Positions 8,712 to 16,375 of a stretch of 64,000 nucleotides of DNA are shown piece after piece. Numbering within the stretch: the stretch's first letter is position 1; every line of letters begins with the position of its first letter. A model generated the notes under the pieces. That model did not search any database. It saw only the letters and a program-made list of their open reading frames with translations, and was not told where the DNA came from. Source of the DNA: Chryseobacterium sp. (GTDB lineage Bacteria > Bacteroidota > Bacteroidia > Flavobacteriales > Weeksellaceae). Position numbers and translations under genes: made by a program. The DNA lies in contig JAITUA010000013.1 in NCBI GenBank assembly GCA_031286615.1, positions 496,001-560,000 of the forward strand, read 5' to 3'.

Positions 8712-10784
8712 TTATTCTCTGTTTTTTACAACGATCCAACCTGAAAACTTGAACGGAGTATTTTTCTTGTCATTCTCATTCCATGTTATAGAGTACCAGT
8801 ATGTACCTGTTGGGATTTTCTTCCCTGCAATGGTTCCGTCCCATTTGTATCCGTTGGATTTGTCTCCCTGGTGGATTTTTGTTCCGTATCTGTCAAAGAT
8901 ACTCAATACTAAGTTTTGTTTGTCTGCAATTGCAGAATAATCTACAACATCGTTCACACCATCTCCGTTTGGAGTAATCATATTGATCAGGTTAGGAACT
9001 ACTACCGTAACTTCAATAGGGTCGCAGTCATAAGCATCTTTTACATATACTTTGTATGTTCCTCTTGCTACATTCGAGAATGTATTGGAAGGCTGCCATA
9101 TGATTTTATCCATAGAATACTGGTAATCCGGTGTTCCTCCTATTACATTAATTGTTAATGTAGTGTTAGAAACATCAATGCTTGCTACAACCGGCTGATC
9201 AGAAGGATATACTGTTACCGTTTGAGTAGTAATACATTCCCCTGTTTTTAATTTTACCCAGTAAATTCCAACTCCCACATCTTTGATAGATTGAGTTGTA
9301 GCTCCTGTGCTCCACTCATAGCTTTTGAATCCAGGTCCTGCATCTAAAGTTGTTGTGTCTTCTATACAAATGATTTTGTCTGTCAGAACATTAGATTTTA
9401 CAGGTGCAAGTACGGTTAAACCAATTTTCACAACTACATAACATCCTCTGGTATCAGATACTCTTACATATACCAAGCCGCTTGGTGCAATATAATTTGC
9501 ATTTAAAATCTCATTAGTTCCATCCACTGCATCCGTTAATGAAGGGAAGTATTTCTTCGTAATACCAGCTTGCGGTGTGATTACAGCAGCATTATCAAGG
9601 TTAAATAATGCTGTTGAAGGATTTGCTTCAATAAAACATGATCTTAATTCAGCATCTTTTGCAATAATTGCAGGATAAAACTTAAGGGTAATCTCTGCAA
9701 TATCAGAACATCCGAATACTGAAGTTACTTTTACATAGATTTTACCTTCTGCTGAAACAAACTGATAGATGTTGGTAATCTCATTGATTGAGTTATTCAG
9801 ATCATATAAAGTATAATAATATTTTTTTGTAGCCGTAGGATCTGCAAAAACATTTGCTGTGGTAAGGTCATAAGTTGCTGTACCTGCATTGTTGTTATTA
9901 CAGCTTGTTAAAGTAACACTTGTTGCCTTGATCGTGCCATCTTTAAATTTAAATTTACCAGTCTGTCTACATTTATTAATAGGGCTGTCGGGATTAGTAG
10001 GATCAGTATAGTTGATACTGTAGAAATACTCACCTACAGGAGTAACCGTTTGAGGGCCAACAAGAGGGTTGTTACCTGTTAATGCATCATTCTGGCTTGT
10101 ATGATAAGTAATATTGAAGTTCGGGTTGCCATTAAGAATTCCTGCCGTTAAAGAAGAGAAATCAAAACTTGCAGGGTTTGCACATACCACTACTTCTCTA
10201 GGATCTGCAGGCGTTGCTCCTGGAATTCCCGGTGGAATGAATGGGTGAGGCTGTATATTTGGATCCGTAAATGGTGAAGATAAAGTAGCTGTTCCACCCC
10301 ATGACAATTTGAATCCGTTAGCGGTTTCTCTGTGGTTATTTACAATTAAATAATAAGTCTGGCCAGGTAATACGTCAAGGTATTTCACCCATTTGTCTCC
10401 TGTAGCATCCTCACTAAGGTCTGTAGCGGTCATATTAAGACCTGTGTTTCCACTTTGTCCGGAATAAGAACAACGGATTGGAGCTCCAAGGCTACCACAT
10501 GATTTGTTTGGACCATATACACCGAAATCGTAATCATCGGTCTGATCATTAGGAATGATTTCAAAAGTTAGGGTTCCGGCTGTAGCTACTGTAAACGAGT
10601 ACCATACAGAATATTTTTCATCGGAACTTAAACATCCACCAAGGTCTTCGGCAATGTCTCCGTGCCCGCCCGGGGTATATGAAATATCCGAGTTACCGCA
10701 AACTGCCATTGCAGTAATACAGTCTGATTGAGCAAATAAAAAATGTGAAAATATTATTGAGAAAACAAGTAATGCTTTTTTCAT
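8712..10784 (-). CDS. T9SS-sorted surface protein with PPC-like domain and Ig-like repeats
   Basis: 690 residues from the ATG at 10782-10784. The open frame extends 30 codons further up, but those residues are not signal-like and MKKALLVFSIIFSHFLFAQ is a canonical signal peptide. After it comes the same cysteine-rich sandwich as in the neighbouring gene (SDCITAMAVCGNSDISYTP, DDYDFGVYGPN), then NPFIPPGIPGATPADP-like linker sequence (here HPFIPPGIPGATPADP). Ig-like repeats (CNNNNAGTATYDLTTANVF) follow, then LDAGPGFKSYEWSTG and a C-terminal TIGR04131-like domain (ITPNGDGVNDVVDYSAIADK ... WIVVKNRE). The sorting domain has drifted more than in its two neighbours. Role unknown; surface exposure follows from the T9SS domain. 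Confidence 0.84.
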   Translation of the reverse strand: MKKALLVFSIIFSHFLFAQSDCITAMAVCGNSDISYTPGGHGDIAEDLGGCLSSDEKYSVWYSFTVATAGTLTFEIIPNDQTDDYDFGVYGPNKSCGSLGAPIRCSYSGQSGNTGLNMTATDLSEDATGDKWVKYLDVLPGQTYYLIVNNHRETANGFKLSWGGTATLSSPFTDPNIQPHPFIPPGIPGATPADPREVVVCANPASFDFSSLTAGILNGNPNFNITYHTSQNDALTGNNPLVGPQTVTPVGEYFYSINYTDPTNPDSPINKCRQTGKFKFKDGTIKATSVTLTSCNNNNAGTATYDLTTANVFADPTATKKYYYTLYDLNNSINEITNIYQFVSAEGKIYVKVTSVFGCSDIAEITLKFYPAIIAKDAELRSCFIEANPSTALFNLDNAAVITPQAGITKKYFPSLTDAVDGTNEILNANYIAPSGLVYVRVSDTRGCYVVVKIGLTVLAPVKSNVLTDKIICIEDTTTLDAGPGFKSYEWSTGATTQSIKDVGVGIYWVKLKTGECITTQTVTVYPSDQPVVASIDVSNTTLTINVIGGTPDYQYSMDKIIWQPSNTFSNVARGTYKVYVKDAYDCDPIEVTVVVPNLINMITPNGDGVNDVVDYSAIADKQNLVLSIFDRYGTKIHQGDKSNGYKWDGTIAGKKIPTGTYWYSITWNENDKKNTPFKFSGWIVVKNRE

Positions 10785-10954
10785 AAGAGTTGATTTTAAA
10801 AACAAATAGTAAAATTGTTTAATTACTAAAAAAATGCAGTGCTTTATCTGATACAAAAATGTTTCTGTGAACAATGATATATTATTAAAGTCTTTTGTAT
10901 CGAAATAAAAACTGACCGCCTGATTTACTCAGGAGATCATACATTCTCTTACTG

Positions 10955-11560
10955 TTAATTTGTTCCGATCAGCTGTCTTCCCCAGTTTGGTGAACCGGTT
11001 GAGGTATTTGATGTTTCAAATTCTTTGACTGCTTTTTGATACAATTTGATAGCTTCCGTTTTGTTACCTTGCTTTTCAGCCATTTCAGCCTTTAAGAAAG
11101 AAAGCCTTGGATTGTTCTTTATGGTTGTTTCTGCTTTTGTCATGAAGCTTGTAGCTGTCTTTAGTTCCTTCTGAGGATCTGCGGTTGTTTTTATCCTGAT
11201 TTTTTGAAAGTGGATAAGACCAAGAAGAATATTGATTTCTCCGTTATTCTTCTCAGAAGCAAGGGCCTGCATAGCCAGTTTTCTTGCAGATTCATTGGAT
11301 TCTCCAAGAGGGCTGTTCGGGCTGTTCTTTAAAAGGAAATTTGTTTTAAGATACAATGCTGCAGCCGCATAATAATTAGCCTGCCATTTTTCTGAAGTTT
11401 TAGCCTCTGAAAACTTAGAAAAGAGAGTATCATAGTCGGTTTCTGTTTTTGCATTATTCAGTTGCAAAACAGATTGCTGTAAGCTTTGGTCTGAAAAAAA
11501 TTGGGCATTCATCAGCGAACCTGTGACGAAAAAGCTCAAAATTAGTAAAAGTTTGTACAT
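10955..11560 (-). CDS. Exported TPR-like protein of unknown function
   Basis: 201 residues with an N-terminal signal peptide (MYKLLLILSFFVTGSLMNAQ, cleavage after AQ likely). The rest is predicted helical, with tetratricopeptide-like pairs: ANYYAAAALYLKTNFLL around residue 60 and AEMAEKQGNKTEAIKLYQKA near 160-180. TPR folds usually mediate protein contacts; no catalytic motif is seen. The start is the ATG at 11558-11560, 20 bases after a TAnnTTTG box. It stands alone between the surface-protein array and the MFS gene. No specific name can be given. Confidence 0.72.
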   Translation of the reverse strand: MYKLLLILSFFVTGSLMNAQFFSDQSLQQSVLQLNNAKTETDYDTLFSKFSEAKTSEKWQANYYAAAALYLKTNFLLKNSPNSPLGESNESARKLAMQALASEKNNGEINILLGLIHFQKIRIKTTADPQKELKTATSFMTKAETTIKNNPRLSFLKAEMAEKQGNKTEAIKLYQKAVKEFETSNTSTGSPNWGRQLIGTN

Positions 11561-11580
11561 AGGGGGGATATTTTATAGGG

Positions 11581-11588
11581 CAAATATA
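11581..11588 (-). promoter_or_regulatory. -7 promoter box of the TPR-like gene (TATATTTG)
   Basis: The minus-strand sequence TATATTTG matches TAnnTTTG and ends 20 bases before the ATG at 11560. Confidence 0.6.
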
Positions 11589-11770
11589 AAAAATTATTAA
11601 CGTTAAATTAAAGATTTTGAGATATATTTAAAGAAAGTAATATATTGATTTTTAATATTGTATTTTATTGATTGGGTGAAATTATATGGAGATCGTAAAG
11701 ATATTGATAATTTGAGTAAATATTTGAAATCTAATCCTTTGAATTATTTTGAAAAAACATCTATAAAAGT

Positions 11771-11804
11771 AAAATCAGAATAGAAAATGTTCTATTCTGA
11801 TTTT
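11771..11804 (-). terminator. Long perfect terminator hairpin after the MFS gene
   Basis: A 15-base perfect stem (11771-11785 with 11790-11804) with an AATG loop is bounded by AAAA and TTTT, so it could act in both directions. It lies about 60 bases past the stop of the minus-strand MFS gene. Confidence 0.8.
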
Positions 11805-11864
11805 AAGTATTTCGGATTCCTGTTTTTGCCGATTGGAATTTAAAACGGATTGATAAATAATAAG

Positions 11865-13100
11865 TTAATATTGCATCTTTCTCAATTTAGGATTGGTGCT
11901 TCCCACAAGTAAAGCAACCAGAACTGTCATGCATCCTCCGAATACTACGGAGCGCACAACTCCCAGTAATTTAGCCATAACACCGCTTTCAAATTGTCCC
12001 ATTTCATTGCTGGACATAATGAAAATTGAATTGACACTAAGAACACGTCCTCTTATATGATCAGGTGTCTTTAACTGTACAATGGTACCTCGGATGACCA
12101 CAGAAATTCCATCAAGCATCCCGCTCATCACAAGGAACATAAAAGACAGCCAATACAATTTGGATAAGCCAAACCCAATGATGCATAGTCCGAATCCGGT
12201 AACAACAGCAAGAAGTATTTTTCCCTGATTTTTTCGAAGAGGAATAATGGATAGAATAGTAATGATGCACATTGAGCCAATGTCTGATGCTGCGTTCAAC
12301 AATCCGAAACCTTCAGCCCCCGAATTTAGAATATCAGTAGCAAATACCGGGATCATAGCCACTGCGCCCCCAAAAAGTACAGCAAACATATCAAGGCATA
12401 ATGCTCCCAGAATTTCTTTGGTTTTAAAAATATAAGAAATTCCTTCACGCATACTTTCCACCACATTTACAGTTTCTTTTTTGTACTCTGAATGCTGTTT
12501 GTGAAGCTGCCAGAAAAATAATGAAGCCACAAATATTAATGCTAGAATAGCTACCAATGTCCATTTTACACCTATAAACCCAATAAGAATACCGCCTACC
12601 GCATGTCCACACACAGAAGATATCAGGAAAGTAGCCTGGTTTAAAGTAACTGCGTTGGGAAGGTTTTCTTTCTTTACAATTTTAGGAATCATGGAAGGAA
12701 CAATAGGGCCAATGAACGCTCTTGCTATTCCGGTAAAAAAGATAACACCATAAATATAATAGGTGATCTGATGCCCTGTGAAATGCATTTCTACATCAAA
12801 AAAGGCCGGAATAAGCAGCAGCCCAATCAGGAAAATATAAGCATAATTGCAGATCAGAAGCAGTCTCTTTTTCTCATTCATATCAATAACATGACCGGCA
12901 TACAGCGCACAGCTTACAGCAGGAATTACCTCCGACAGCCCGATAAGGCCTATTGAAAAAGGATCTTTTGTTAGTTGATACACCCACCATCCTAATAAAG
13001 TGGCCAGCATTCTGAAAGCTAAAACAATAAAAAATCTCCCGGTGAGAAGATTTCTGAACTCAACATTTTGTAATGTTTGTAACGGGGTAAAGGAAATCAT
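11865..13100 (-). CDS. MFS transporter (EntS/MFS_3-like)
   Basis: 411 residues from the ATG at 13098-13100; a TTG two codons upstream lies right against the promoter box and is unlikely to be used. About 12 hydrophobic segments run through the chain (for example ISFTPLQTLQNVEFRNLLTG before TM1, then FFIVLAFRMLATLLGWWVYQ). The short loop VIDMNEKKRLLL between TM2 and TM3 fits the MFS A-like motif region, and TPDHIRGRVLSVNSIFI is typical of the MFS_3 / enterobactin-exporter group. Such proteins export small molecules, siderophores or drugs through the inner membrane by proton antiport. The substrate cannot be read from sequence, and no siderophore genes are nearby. It appears monocistronic. Confidence 0.85.
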   Translation of the reverse strand: MISFTPLQTLQNVEFRNLLTGRFFIVLAFRMLATLLGWWVYQLTKDPFSIGLIGLSEVIPAVSCALYAGHVIDMNEKKRLLLICNYAYIFLIGLLLIPAFFDVEMHFTGHQITYYIYGVIFFTGIARAFIGPIVPSMIPKIVKKENLPNAVTLNQATFLISSVCGHAVGGILIGFIGVKWTLVAILALIFVASLFFWQLHKQHSEYKKETVNVVESMREGISYIFKTKEILGALCLDMFAVLFGGAVAMIPVFATDILNSGAEGFGLLNAASDIGSMCIITILSIIPLRKNQGKILLAVVTGFGLCIIGFGLSKLYWLSFMFLVMSGMLDGISVVIRGTIVQLKTPDHIRGRVLSVNSIFIMSSNEMGQFESGVMAKLLGVVRSVVFGGCMTVLVALLVGSTNPKLRKMQY

Positions 13101-13103
13101 GAA

Positions 13104-13111
13104 CAAAAATA
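13104..13111 (-). promoter_or_regulatory. -7 promoter box of the MFS gene (TATTTTTG)
   Basis: The minus-strand sequence TATTTTTG matches TAnnTTTG and ends 3 bases before the ATG. The transcript would be leaderless or nearly so, and the box argues against the TTG start that overlaps it. Confidence 0.6.
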
Positions 13112-13192
13112 GCCCTAAAAATTTATTTAGGACTATCCATATGACAATTTTTGAAAGATATATTAAATATATCTCAAAAGATAAAATCTATT

Positions 13193-13555
13193 TTAGTCAG
13201 CTCTTGAAGAACTGATTACAATTGCAGCAACACCCGCAGCCCCGATAATAGTAGCTCCCGCAGCAATTCTTGCTTTTCTTCTGTCTTTTACAGCTGCTAC
13301 ATTAGATTTAGGGATAACTACTTCCGTACTGTCTTTCTTACCTGCTGTACCTACAAGATTATCACCAACCACGTTTCTGAATAAGATGGTCTGCTTCGGA
13401 GAGCCGTCTCTCATCGTTACTTTGTATATTTTTCCGGCTTCAAGATTAGAGTAGTTGTTTTTTGAAATATCTTCGCTGTATTTTGTCGTTGCACAAGACG
13501 TGATAACAAATAAAGATGTTAGTAAAGATGATTTCAACAGTACAGATGCTTTCAT
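13193..13555 (-). CDS. Small lipoprotein of unknown function
   Basis: 120 residues. The N-terminus MKASVLLKSSLLTSLFVITSC is a lipoprotein signal with the lipidated cysteine at position 21 (ITSC, followed by ATTKYSED). A central segment (KIYKVTMRDGSPKQTILFRN ... TEVVIPKSNVAAVKDRRK) is a short beta-rich stretch. The C-terminus (ARIAAGATIIGAAGVAAIVI) is a glycine/alanine-rich hydrophobic run that may span or dip into the membrane, ending SSSRAD. It is transcribed alone. Similar small lipoproteins are common in flavobacteria but have no assigned role. Confidence 0.75.
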   Translation of the reverse strand: MKASVLLKSSLLTSLFVITSCATTKYSEDISKNNYSNLEAGKIYKVTMRDGSPKQTILFRNVVGDNLVGTAGKKDSTEVVIPKSNVAAVKDRRKARIAAGATIIGAAGVAAIVISSSRAD

Positions 13556-13573
13556 TATTTTCTTTTAGTTTTT

Positions 13574-13581
13574 CAAATTTA
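13574..13581 (-). promoter_or_regulatory. -7 promoter box of the small lipoprotein gene (TAAATTTG)
   Basis: The minus-strand TAAATTTG matches TAnnTTTG and ends 18 bases before the ATG at 13555. Confidence 0.6.
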
Positions 13582-13624
13582 TAATTTTTTTCGAATATAC
13601 GTTTTTGGAATTGAAAAAATATGA

Positions 13625-15124
13625 TTATTTTTTGTAAATTTCTAAGATATATGCAATCTTTCTGTCATTAGCCAATCTCGGAGTCTTGTTTTGGCCTCCC
13701 AATTTGCCCTGAGATTTGGCATATTCATGAAACGCATTCTTTTTAAGTCTGGTGATATGCAGTTTCTGTAAAATATTTCCGGAAATAAGATCATCATAAT
13801 ACGTATTTCTTGCTCTCAGCTGCAGATCCAGCTCATCTCTGAATACATCTAAATCCTCCGGTTCCTTTTCAAATTCGATCAGCCATTCGTGATATGGAAG
13901 CCCTTCACCCGGATTTACCTGCGGGGCCAGATGGAATTCTGTAATCTGTGCAGGGTGTTTTTCAAGAGTAGCTTTCATCGCTTCTTCCACCTCAAAAGCA
14001 ATCACGTGTTCCCCGAATGCTGAAGTAAAATGTTTAGTCCTGCCGCTTACCAGAACCCTGTAAGGATCTTTGCTGATAAATCTTACAACATCACCAATAG
14101 AATAGGCCCACAGGCCGGAATTGGTGGTAAGGATCAGTGCATAATCTTTATGAAGTTCGATTTCTTTCAATGTTAATCTTCTTGCGCCAGGCTTGCCATA
14201 TTCTTCCAAAGGAATGAACTCATAGAAAATCCCATGATTGGTCAATAGCAGAAGACCTTCTTTTGTGTAATCATCCTGGAAAGCAAAAAAACCTTCAGAA
14301 GCGGGAAAGGTCTGGATAATATCTACTTTTTCTCCCAGAAGATCCTCCATTTTATCACGGTATGGTTCGTAATTGACACCTCCGGTAACAATAAGCTGTA
14401 GGTTGGGGAAAAGTTGTTTGATCTTTTTACCATGTTTTTCTGTTAACTTCTCAAAATACATGATCAGCCATGGCGGAATTCCTGAAATCAGAGTCATGTT
14501 TTCACGTTCTGTTTCCTCAATGATTTTATCTACTTTGGCTTCCCAGTCTTCCATAATATTGGTTTCCCAGCTTGGCAGGCGGTTTCTCTGTAGATAATTT
14601 GGGATATGATGCGCTACAATACCGGATAATCTTCCTGTTTTTATTCCAAAAACCTCCTCCAGTTCGGGGCTTCCCTGAAGAAAAATCATTTTTCCGTTTA
14701 CAAAGTCTGCATTATTCTTTTTACTGATATAATGAAATAGAGCACTTTGAGCGCCGGCAACCTGAAGAGGCATTCCTTCTTTAGAGATCGGAATGTATTT
14801 AGATCCGGAAGTCGTTCCCGAAGTTTTGGCAAAATATTCAGGAGTTTCTGTCCATAGAATATTGGCCTGTCCTTTTTTTACACGCTCTATATAAGGTTTA
14901 AGATCTTCATAATCTGCTACCGGAACTCTGTCCTGAAAATCTTTCACAGAACGGATGTTTTCAAAATCATGTTCCCGGCCAAAAAGTGTTTTTTCAGCCG
15001 TATTGACTAGAGAAAGTAATAAATCCTCCTGGTTTTTCTCTGCATTTTTTTTGAAATCCTCCGTTTTTTGGACATGTTTCTTTGCCCAAATCAAAGCCGC
15101 ATTTTTTTTGAAGAAGTTTAACAT
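13625..15124 (-). CDS. GH3-family acyl-adenylating protein
   Basis: 499 residues, close to the family's usual ~500-600. The ATP/AMP-binding signature TSGTTSGSKYIPIS is at about residues 101-114; further conserved blocks are TGGVNYEPYRDKM, FPASEGFFAFQDD and VSGRTKHFTSAFGEHV. In plants GH3 enzymes adenylate acidic hormones and join them to amino acids; bacterial members exist but their substrates are largely unknown. In many Bacteroidota they are single chromosomal genes like this one. The ATG at 15122-15124 lies only four bases after a TAnnTTTG box, so the mRNA should be leaderless. No amino-acid or phytohormone pathway genes are nearby. Confidence 0.88.
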   Translation of the reverse strand: MLNFFKKNAALIWAKKHVQKTEDFKKNAEKNQEDLLLSLVNTAEKTLFGREHDFENIRSVKDFQDRVPVADYEDLKPYIERVKKGQANILWTETPEYFAKTSGTTSGSKYIPISKEGMPLQVAGAQSALFHYISKKNNADFVNGKMIFLQGSPELEEVFGIKTGRLSGIVAHHIPNYLQRNRLPSWETNIMEDWEAKVDKIIEETERENMTLISGIPPWLIMYFEKLTEKHGKKIKQLFPNLQLIVTGGVNYEPYRDKMEDLLGEKVDIIQTFPASEGFFAFQDDYTKEGLLLLTNHGIFYEFIPLEEYGKPGARRLTLKEIELHKDYALILTTNSGLWAYSIGDVVRFISKDPYRVLVSGRTKHFTSAFGEHVIAFEVEEAMKATLEKHPAQITEFHLAPQVNPGEGLPYHEWLIEFEKEPEDLDVFRDELDLQLRARNTYYDDLISGNILQKLHITRLKKNAFHEYAKSQGKLGGQNKTPRLANDRKIAYILEIYKK

Positions 15125-15128
15125 GGGT

Positions 15129-15136
15129 CAAATTTA
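15129..15136 (-). promoter_or_regulatory. -7 promoter box of the GH3 gene (TAAATTTG)
   Basis: TAAATTTG on the minus strand matches TAnnTTTG and ends 4 bases before the ATG, the same close arrangement as at dnaB. Confidence 0.62.
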
Positions 15137-15183
15137 TAAATAAGTAGAGAATATGGAATCATTTTTTATGAAGCTTCACATAA

Positions 15184-15215
15184 AAAAGCCGATGGAACTA
15201 GTTCTACCGGCTTTT
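15184..15215 (-). terminator. Intrinsic terminator after the KKDGTPDKRYK-repeat gene
   Basis: A 15-base stem (15184-15198 with 15201-15215, one mismatch and one G-T pair) is followed on the minus strand by a run of T. It lies 45 bases beyond the stop. Confidence 0.75.
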
Positions 15216-15259
15216 CGAAATTTGATTATGAAAATAACAACTATATGTTAATGTTATGC

Positions 15260-15553
15260 TTATTTATTCACTTTGTATCTTTTATCAGGAGTACCATCTT
15301 TTTTCAGGTGCTTGTTTTCTTTATATCTTTTATCAGGAGTACCGTCTTTTTTCATTTTGGCAGCTGGTTGTGCAGGCTTCGCAGCTTTTGCATCCATTGC
15401 TGGTTTTGCAGCTTTTACTTCTGCAGGTTTAGCGGCTTTCACTGTATTTTTTACAGGTGGATGAGCCTGAGTGCTTGTAGCGGGAGCAGTCTGCTGAGCA
15501 GTAGCAAGTCCTAATCCAAGGATCAATGACATTGCAGATAATAATTTTTTCAT
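15260..15553 (-). CDS. Small secreted Lys/Ala/Pro-rich protein with KKDGTPDKRYK repeats
   Basis: 97 residues from the ATG at 15551-15553; 13 extra codons upstream are not signal-like. The signal peptide MKKLLSAMSLILGLGLATAQ is followed by a low-complexity linker of AAKPA-type repeats (residues ~35-65). Two copies of KKDGTPDKRYK (residues 68-78 and 84-94) separated by ENKHL follow. The mature protein is strongly basic and probably disordered in the periplasm or outside the cell. The DGTPD turn next to lysine/arginine could bind an anionic surface, but that is speculation. From memory, this repeat occurs in other small Chryseobacterium proteins of unknown role. Confidence 0.72.
   Translation of the reverse strand: MKKLLSAMSLILGLGLATAQQTAPATSTQAHPPVKNTVKAAKPAEVKAAKPAMDAKAAKPAQPAAKMKKDGTPDKRYKENKHLKKDGTPDKRYKVNK
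15272..15352 (-). repeat. Two 33-base direct repeats encoding KKDGTPDKRYK
   Basis: Copies at 15320-15352 and 15272-15304, 15 bases apart, encode identical 11-residue peptides and differ at only a few bases. The pattern is that of recent duplication or selection on the peptide. Confidence 0.75.
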
Positions 15554-15680
15554 AAGAATTACTGTTTGTTTTTGTTGAATAAAGATATACAAAAAGCAGG
15601 CTATAAAATTTGGATTTTCAACCTTAACTAAAGTTTATTACTGCTTAAAAAAAAATTAAAACACTTCATTTACAATACAA

Positions 15681-15708
15681 AAGCCTGTCTTCGGATGAAA
15701 ACAGGCTT
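15681..15708 (-). terminator. Intrinsic terminator after the 15735-16130 gene
   Basis: AAGCCTGT (15681-15688) pairs with ACAGGCTT (15701-15708) around a 12-base loop, followed on the minus strand by TTGT. It lies 26 bases beyond the stop. Confidence 0.7.
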
Positions 15709-15734
15709 GCAATAATATATAAATAGACAGGAGG

Positions 15735-16130
15735 CTAGCGTGTACAGTTGGCTGTCCACGTTTTACCATCCTTTGCGTAAAGTATTTTTAACGTATTGTT
15801 GTCAATTCTGATATAAGAGGTTGCTGTAGAACCAATCATAACAAGAGTATGATCTCCCTCCTGATTAAACTCTATTCCGTTAAGATCCGGGATACTGTTT
15901 GAGAAAGCGAAATTATACTTGGTACCGCTGGCGATCTTTGTTACAAAAACACTTCCATTATCTGTACTTATATTGGTAGATCCGCCATCTTTATAAGAAA
16001 CACTGCCTTTGTATGTTCCTGCAAAGAATTCATTGTTTACGGGGTCATCATCCTTACTGCACGACGAAAAAGAGAATGCTGTAAATACGAGCAGCATCAT
16101 AACTCCTAAGATTTTAATTGCTTTTTTCAT
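15735..16130 (-). CDS. Small surface-type lipoprotein
   Basis: 131 residues from the ATG at 16128-16130; the open frame begins 14 codons earlier, but those residues break the signal peptide. The signal MKKAIKILGVMMLLVFTAFSFSSC ends in a lipobox, and the cysteine is followed by SKDDDPVNN. An acidic run straight after the cysteine matches the surface lipoprotein export signal described for Bacteroidota. The remainder (FFAGTYKGSVSYKDGGSTNI ... NCTR) is a short predicted beta-barrel/sandwich resembling lipocalin-like small lipoproteins of this phylum; the match is too weak to name. A terminator follows. Confidence 0.75.
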   Translation of the reverse strand: MKKAIKILGVMMLLVFTAFSFSSCSKDDDPVNNEFFAGTYKGSVSYKDGGSTNISTDNGSVFVTKIASGTKYNFAFSNSIPDLNGIEFNQEGDHTLVMIGSTATSYIRIDNNTLKILYAKDGKTWTANCTR

Positions 16131-16304
16131 AATACTTAAATGTTTGGTTAGTCTTAAAATCCCAAACACCATGCCATGAGGAAATAATTGGTTTTTTTTA
16201 ACGGGTTCTTAAATAAATTTGTAAAAAATTATGATTTATTATGCTAAGTCATTCATTTTAAATCCGAAAATATCCGGTTTTTTAATGAACGAAAAAAATA
16301 TCCG

Positions 16305-16312
16305 TACCTTTG
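16305..16312 (+). promoter_or_regulatory. -7 promoter box of mfd (TACCTTTG)
   Basis: TACCTTTG matches TAnnTTTG and predicts a start of transcription near 16318. This leaves a leader of about 55 bases before the ATG at 16376 that contains the inverted repeat TTTCGG/CCGAAA. The box also lies just before the more upstream in-frame ATG-like start, supporting the downstream one. Confidence 0.6.
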
Positions 16313-16375
16313 TATATCATAAACGGTTTCGGAAAACTCCCGAAATCGCTTTTGTCGTTTATACCAATACTATTT

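Larger units (their letters stand above)
11561..11864. other. 304-base A+T-rich intergenic region with a possible gene remnant
   Basis: Besides the promoter and terminator listed separately, a plus-strand frame with no start codon runs from about 11650 to the TAG at 11781-11783 and reads DWVKLYGDRKDIDNLSKYL and on to KVKSE. It could be the tail of a decayed gene, but it is too short to identify and may be chance. Nothing else is apparent. Confidence 0.3.

Noticed and set aside
16324-16347. Inverted repeat TTTCGG...CCGAAA in the mfd leader as an operator or terminator
   Set aside because: Six-base arms with no T-run and no known regulator site; noted in the promoter entry only.
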